This document shows positions 59,939 through 64,000 of a DNA stretch of 64,000 nucleotides, piece by piece (position 1 is the stretch's first letter; each line of letters opens with the position of its first letter). Location of the stretch: the NCBI GenBank assembly GCA_049516155.1, contig JBEKTJ010000009.1, positions 1 through 64,000 on the forward strand, written 5' to 3'. The position numbers were made by a program, and so were the translations under genes. The notes under the pieces were generated by a model. The model was not told where the DNA came from and ran no database searches. It saw only the letters and a program-made list of their open reading frames with translations. The DNA is from Bog-159 sp049516155. Lineage in GTDB: Bacteria; Acidobacteriota; Terriglobia; Bryobacterales; Bryobacteraceae.

Positions 59939-60504
59939 TCTGCGATCCGCGAGAGCTAGGCGGCGGCGGAGCGGCTCAGCGAGCATCCACACCCCCCAGC
60001 GACTGGGGCGAAATCGGGCGGAGAATCGTGGCCAAGAGCAGAAACGCCCGCCAAGCCGAAGCCGGGCGGGCGAGAGGGACACGAACTGGATTCGGCGGTC
60101 TGCTGGTCCTGGGCCAGCAGCGCTCTAACCACAATCACCAAACCAAAACACTAAACCAGCGGAGCATACGAAACAAGGTTAACTGGGGTAAACGCGCATG
60201 GACAACGTTATCTTTCGATAACCGTGAAGTCCCTCCAGTCTCTCCGATCACACGCATGGCGCCGGCCGCGTAATCACGGACTGCATGCCATTCCGCGTGG
60301 CAACCCACCCGCGCGGTCGAAACAGGCGCGCCGATTCCAGCCGGGAACTGCGGCCACATCCACAGGAACCGGTCTCGCCGAGGGCCAAGAAAACCAAACA
60401 AAAAAGGGTTTAGCCATTCGGGGTTCGTTCGGCTCATGTATGGACGAGCGGCGTAGTCGCCGCACGCCGGATTTAGGACGGATTACGAAAAGGATCTTAA
60501 AACG
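59939..60504. other. Long intergenic region, 566 bases
   Basis: No protein gene is supported here. It contains the minus-strand structured RNA candidate at 60040-60156, a GTTATC-TTTC-GATAAC hairpin (60208-60223) and GC-rich sequence from 60240 on without clear features. AAAAGGA about 12 bases before 60505 may be the ribosome-binding site of the next gene. Confidence 0.5.
60040..60156 (-). ncRNA. Candidate structured RNA with tRNA-like segment
   Basis: Read on the minus strand, TTTACC (60187-60192), 18 bases, then TATGCT (60163-60168) form a plausible promoter. About 35 bases further, GGTTAGAGCG resembles a tRNA D arm, followed by a seven-base stem CTGCTGG/CCAGCAG with loop CCCAGGA (60100-60120) like an anticodon arm, and a TTCG-looped hairpin with an eight-base CGCCCGCC/GGCGGGCG stem (60045-60072) and TTT. 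A proper T arm, acceptor stem and U33 are missing, so it is not a normal tRNA. It may be a small RNA, a tRNA relic or a recurrent intergenic element. Confidence 0.4.
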
Positions 60505-61545
60505 ATGACAAATCATACAAGCCTTTCCCGCTGCAAACTCCGAGACGGGGAAAGCAGAACTAGAAACGTGAACCCTGCGGGGATCCACCTGGCCGCCGCC
60601 CGTGTAGCGGCGCCAAAACACATGGCTCTAGCGATCTTTGCCCTGCTGTTGTTCGCGGCGCCGTGCATGCAAGGCGCCAAACTCACGACTGTTGCAACGT
60701 TTGACCCCACCCAATCCGAAATACCAGAGAACATCGTGATCGACCGCAACAATAACCTCTACGTCAGTTTGCTCCTCAGCAATGAAGTTCGCAAGATCAC
60801 TCCGGAGGGCGTCCAGTCCACTTATGCCACATTCAACGGAGCCCCGGGAAGCCTTACCGCTGGACTTGTGATCGACGACAACACCGGCGATCTATTCGTT
60901 GCGTACGACCCGGCTGGACAGAATTCCGTAATCTACGTGGTACACCCGGATCAGTCCCAAACTGTCTTCGCCACGTTCCCAGTGGGCGCCGGGCTGGACG
61001 GCATGACACCCGATGTTTTCGGCAACCTTTACCTCGCGGATGCCTTTCTCGGCTATGTGTGGCGGGTGAGCTGTTCCGGAGGCACGCCTGAGATCTGGCT
61101 CGATATGCACGCTCCCGGGAGCCTGCAGGCCCCCGGGCCAAATGGCATCAAGTTCGATCTGTTTCAGCAAAATCTCTACGTCTCCGTTTCGTATCAGGGA
61201 ATCATTTACCGCATCCCGATGAAGGGGAGCAGCGCGGGAACTCCCGTAGTGTACGCGAGTAACCTGACGCCGGACGATTTTGCATTCGACCTGTTAGGCA
61301 ACTTATACGTTGCTACCGAGCCCAGCATGTCGGTGGTGCGGATATCCCCCAATGGCACGCAGGAGACGATTGCGTCGGCGGCAGACGGGCTGGAAAACAC
61401 ATCAGCGGTCCTGTTTGGCAGAAACGGAGCGGCTATACTGGATTTGTACATTCTCAGTGCGTCGGAGCCTCCGGTAGCGACTTCCCATCCTGGAGTTTAT
61501 CTGCTCGACGTCGGACTGCCGGGATTTCCGGTAAGCATCCCCTAG
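60505..61545 (+). CDS. Secreted beta-propeller protein (SMP-30/NHL-like)
   Basis: From 60505 the protein has 346 residues; an internal ATG at 60622 directly precedes a signal-like helix (MALAIFALLLFAAPCMQG), so the first 39 residues may be untranslated or an extended leader. The rest is a propeller of about six blades: ENIVIDRNNNLYVSLLLSNE, GLVIDDNTGDLFVAYDPAG, DVFGNLYLADAFLGYVWRVS, IKFDLFQQNLYVSVSYQGII, FDLLGNLYVATEPSMSVVRI. The repeats match the NHL/SMP-30 type, which often binds sugars or lactones. No catalytic metal site is clear. Confidence 0.78.
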   Translation: MTNHTSLSRCKLRDGESRTRNVNPAGIHLAAARVAAPKHMALAIFALLLFAAPCMQGAKLTTVATFDPTQSEIPENIVIDRNNNLYVSLLLSNEVRKITPEGVQSTYATFNGAPGSLTAGLVIDDNTGDLFVAYDPAGQNSVIYVVHPDQSQTVFATFPVGAGLDGMTPDVFGNLYLADAFLGYVWRVSCSGGTPEIWLDMHAPGSLQAPGPNGIKFDLFQQNLYVSVSYQGIIYRIPMKGSSAGTPVVYASNLTPDDFAFDLLGNLYVATEPSMSVVRISPNGTQETIASAADGLENTSAVLFGRNGAAILDLYILSASEPPVATSHPGVYLLDVGLPGFPVSIP

Positions 61546-61784
61546 TTTCTAGCCGCGCTTTCGAGGGCGGAGCCCTTTGGCCCCGCACTGGTTCAGTCCG
61601 GGCGTCGGGTTCGAAGCATTTTCTCAAGGAAGGATGAGCCTGAACGGAGGCGAGAGCAGCGGGAGGCTGCCAGCTTGGTTTGGCTTTTTCTGTAGCGCAA
61701 AGGAAGGCCTCATGCAGTCTGTCCGGGTTTGATGCTGCCGAGCAGTTTGCGCCTGGCCGTGACCTCTGCGCCGCCAGTCACGGC

Positions 61785-62210
61785 TTAATCGGGAATTCGA
61801 ATACTTCCATCCTCCGCTATCGGGAAGGATGGATTCCAGGCGACCTCCCATAGGAAACCGTCCGGATCGGAGAAGTACCCCGAATAGCCGCCCCAGAAGG
61901 CTTCCTGGGCAGGCTTTTCGAGTCTCGCGCCTGCGGCCGTTGCCTCTTGGAGGACCGAGTCGACTTCTGCACGATTGCGGGCGTTGTAGGCAAGTGAGAT
62001 CCCGTTGAAGCCGTGCCCGTCGGGAGCGATATTCGCATCCTTTGCAAGCTCGTGCCTTGGGAATAGGGCAAGGGCCAGGCCTCCTGCCTGGAAGAATACA
62101 ACGCCTTGCGCCTTTGCCAGTGACCGGCGCCATCCGAGGTGCTCATAGAATTCCATGCTGCGCTTTAGATCCTTCACGCCAAGCGTGATCATGCTCACGC
62201 GCTGTTCCAT
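61785..62210 (-). CDS. VOC-family glyoxalase-like protein
   Basis: The 141-residue protein starts at 62210 after GGAGG. The fold is a complete VOC module: RVSMITLGVKDLKRSMEFYE, LGWRRSLAKAQGVVFFQAGG, NGISLAYNARNRAEVDSVLQ, GGYSGYFSDPDGFLWEVAWN. Metal ligands of glyoxalase I are only partly present (the final Glu in WEVAWN is). Reaction unknown; similar proteins confer antibiotic or toxin resistance or act as dioxygenase relatives. The 239 bases downstream, up to the propeller gene, show nothing identifiable. Confidence 0.9.
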   Translation of the reverse strand: MEQRVSMITLGVKDLKRSMEFYEHLGWRRSLAKAQGVVFFQAGGLALALFPRHELAKDANIAPDGHGFNGISLAYNARNRAEVDSVLQEATAAGARLEKPAQEAFWGGYSGYFSDPDGFLWEVAWNPSFPIAEDGSIRIPD

Positions 62211-62375
62211 CTCCCTCCTCCTTGATCGGCGACGGTACCACGATATCGGCGAGTCGCGCCCGCAAGCAAACCATAGGCCGCAACGATCCCGCCGGGGAAC
62301 TCGACGCGAGCGCCGGCAGTTCGCATGCGCGGTGGCTTTGACCTGGGCACGGCGCCGCTTTATGCTAGAGCATGC

Positions 62376-63344
62376 ATGACAAAATCTTCCCGACGAAACT
62401 TTATTACGGCAACACTTACCGGCGCCAGTTTGTCGTCTCCGATAGCCGCTCGCGCGGGCGCATCGTCCTCGGATGACCGGGTCGGGTTTCGTTACTGCCT
62501 GAACACCGCGACCATCAGCGGCTATGGCCTCAATCTGGCAGACCAGATCGAGGTTACGGCAAAGGCCGGTTACGAAGCCATTGAACCCTGGGTCAGCTCT
62601 ATTCATGAGTATAGAGGCGGGAGGACCGCACTGGCGGACCTGCGGAACCGAATCGCCGATCATGGTCTGACTGTGGAGAGTGCGATTGCGTTTCCGGAAT
62701 GGATCGTGGAGGACCCCGGCAGGAGAGCCAGGGGATTGGAACAGGTCCGGCGGGATATGGAGGTCGTAGCCCAGATTGGCGGCAGGCGTATAGCTATGCC
62801 CCCGGCGGGCGTACAGCATGAAAATGGAATTCCCTTGTCGCGCATTTCAGAACGGTATCGCGCCGTGCTCGAATTGGGCGATCAAGTAGGCGTGGCGCCC
62901 GAACTGGAATTCTGGGGGACGTCGCCATACCTGAGCCGGTTGTCTCAGGCCGCCTATGCCGCCCTGGAAACCTCTCATAGTAAGGCGTGTGTCCTGGCCG
63001 ATGTGTTCCATCTGTACAAGGGCGGCTCTGGTTTCGAAGGCCTGCGGTTGCTTAGTGGCAACGCAATTCAGGTGATCCATCTGAACGACTATCCTGGGAA
63101 CCCTCCACGAGTAAGCATCAACGATCGGGATCGAGTCTATCCAGGTGACGGTGTCGCACCGCTGAACCAGATCCTCTCGGTTTTGCGGCGTGTGGCGCCC
63201 GGCGTGGTCTTATCGCTCGAACTGTTCAATTCGGCTTATTGGAAGGGCGATCCACTGGACACCGCTAGAACCGGATTGGCTAAGATGAAGGCGGCCGTGC
63301 GCGGGGCCGCCGGTATGGAACCTGCGGGAGCAAAGTCAGGATGA
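62376..63344 (+). CDS. Tat-exported sugar phosphate isomerase/epimerase-like protein
   Basis: The 322-residue protein has a twin-arginine signal (SRRNFITATLTGASLSS) and a TIM barrel of the xylose isomerase-like family: FRYCLNTATISGYGLNLADQ, AGYEAIEPWVSSIHEY, LRNRIADHGLTVESAIAFPE, APELEFWGTSPYLSRL, VLADVFHLYKGGSGFEGL, IQVIHLNDYPGNPP and VLSLELFNSAYWKGDP. Glu, Asp, His and Glu ligands for a divalent metal are all visible. In Acidobacteria and Planctomycetes such periplasmic proteins handle sugars or inositol-type compounds. Substrate unknown. Confidence 0.9.
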   Translation: MTKSSRRNFITATLTGASLSSPIAARAGASSSDDRVGFRYCLNTATISGYGLNLADQIEVTAKAGYEAIEPWVSSIHEYRGGRTALADLRNRIADHGLTVESAIAFPEWIVEDPGRRARGLEQVRRDMEVVAQIGGRRIAMPPAGVQHENGIPLSRISERYRAVLELGDQVGVAPELEFWGTSPYLSRLSQAAYAALETSHSKACVLADVFHLYKGGSGFEGLRLLSGNAIQVIHLNDYPGNPPRVSINDRDRVYPGDGVAPLNQILSVLRRVAPGVVLSLELFNSAYWKGDPLDTARTGLAKMKAAVRGAAGMEPAGAKSG

Positions 63345-63348
63345 GCGC

Positions 63349-64000
63349 TCACTCGTGGCGGAGGGCCACCAGCGGGTCCACACGTGTGGCGCGGCGTGCC
63401 GGAATGTAGCAGGCGGCCAGTGCCACCAACATGAGCAGCAAGGTCACCGCGATGAGCGTGACAGGGTCGCCGGGTTTCACACCGTACAGCATGGCGCCTA
63501 GCAAGCGCGTGACCGCCAGAGATGCCGCAGTGCCGATGGCTATGCCCACGGCAGCCAACGCTACGCCGTGGCGCACCACACGCCGCAGGACCTGTCCGGT
63601 TGGCGCGCCCAGCGCCACGCGAATACCGATTTCGCGGGTCCCGCGCGTGACCTCGTGGGCCAGCAGGCCGTAAAGGCCGATTGCTGCCAACAGCAGCGCC
63701 GCCAGGCCGAAAAGGCTGGCGAGGCGTGCAATCAAGCGCTCCTGGAAAAGCATCGCGTCGATCTGCTGGACTTGTGTTTTGATGTTGACCACCGGTACAT
63801 CTTTGCCGGCCTGGCGCACGATCTCGCGCACTTCCGGCGCCACCGTCAACGGGTCGCGCGCGGTGCGCAATTCGAATGAGCCGCCCCATGCGCTGGGAAC
63901 ATACGTGGTGGGCTCAATCGCGCGCCGCAGGTCGTCGTACTTGGTATCGCGCACCACGCCCACTATTTGCCAACCGGCGCGCGGGGAGGAATCCGGCTCG
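63349..64000 (-). CDS. ABC transporter permease, ADOP/MacB-like, C-terminal part
   Basis: The frame enters from the right edge and stops at 63349. The start of the visible part is the end of a MacB-type periplasmic domain (GWQIVGVVRDTKYDDLRRAI). An FtsX domain with three membrane helices follows (LASLFGLAALLLAAIGLYGL, VALAAVGIAIGTAASLAV, VTLIAVTLLLMLVALAACYI) and the end IPARRATRVDPLVALRHE, the signature of duplicated orphan permeases abundant in Acidobacteria. These usually lack a fused ATPase and have unknown cargo. It converges on the sugar isomerase gene with four bases between the stops. Confidence 0.92.
   Translation of the reverse strand, partial: EPDSSPRAGWQIVGVVRDTKYDDLRRAIEPTTYVPSAWGGSFELRTARDPLTVAPEVREIVRQAGKDVPVVNIKTQVQQIDAMLFQERLIARLASLFGLAALLLAAIGLYGLLAHEVTRGTREIGIRVALGAPTGQVLRRVVRHGVALAAVGIAIGTAASLAVTRLLGAMLYGVKPGDPVTLIAVTLLLMLVALAACYIPARRATRVDPLVALRHE

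Noticed and set aside
60075..60150. A functional tRNA on the minus strand
   Set aside because: The anticodon-like arm lacks U33 and has too long a stem, and neither a T arm with GTTCGAATC-type loop nor an acceptor stem can be formed. Kept only as an RNA candidate.

Overview
The window looks like chromosomal DNA from an Acidobacterium, most likely of the Solibacter/Bryobacter type. The base composition is GC-rich. It carries several families typical of that group: an acidobacterial VWFA-related secreted protein (9.7-11.4 kb), a very large carboxypeptidase-regulatory-domain TonB-dependent receptor (26.1-29.5 kb), the C-terminus of an ADOP/MacB-type ABC permease at the right edge, a DUF4136 lipid-envelope-type protein, and Tat-dependent sugar isomerase and aldo/keto reductase proteins. 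The taxonomic call is an inference from gene content, not from a marker gene.

Layout. 0-1.7 kb: end of a ParA-like ATPase, then a HigB/Gp49-type toxin, an XRE antitoxin and a DUF3467 protein in overlapping order behind a palindromic operator candidate. 1.7-5.7 kb (minus strand): a histidine kinase with a response regulator whose DNA-binding domain is broken, and a small secreted glycine-rich protein with a decayed partial copy beside it. 5.8-9.3 kb: vitamin B6 block (PdxR-like regulator, PdxS, PdxT) coupled to a low-molecular-weight phosphatase/arsenate-reductase-like protein. 9.2-17.9 kb: DUF2442/DUF4160 pair, secreted VWFA protein, S53 peptidase, NtrC-type regulator, a secreted protein with nine 13-residue repeats, a stress protein and a secreted protein with an LPxTAS-type C-terminal anchor. 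18-23 kb: two-component signalling (Rcp1-type receiver, CheB-CheR-PAS-kinase hybrid, second kinase). 23-31 kb: stress and envelope genes (CsbD, DUF3309, DksA/TraR zinc finger, AI-2E family exporter with an extra domain, TonB receptor, YkgJ, MbfA-like ferritin/VIT protein).

31-46.4 kb is the most accessory part: an IS110-family transposase killed by one amber codon, DUF192, an ORF6N phage-type protein, AddB/AddA recombination nuclease, an enolase-superfamily dehydratase, YCII and VOC proteins, an MBOAT/SGNH acyl-transfer pair, and a two-gene ATPase + HNH nuclease module resembling the Septu (PtuAB) anti-phage system. The ATPase gene carries a one-base deletion exactly in its Walker A motif, so this defence module is probably inactive or is a phase/assembly variant.

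46.4-64 kb: glutamyl- and glutaminyl-tRNA synthetases, a NodU-type carbamoyltransferase, a dihaem-cytochrome/PQQ dehydrogenase fusion, a membrane TPR regulator, a long inverted repeat, an aldo/keto reductase, 5-oxoprolinase subunits PxpB/PxpC, DUF4136, a possible structured RNA on the minus strand near 60.1 kb, a secreted beta-propeller protein, a VOC protein, a Tat-exported sugar isomerase-like protein and the partial ABC permease. No rRNA, convincing tRNA or CRISPR array was found.
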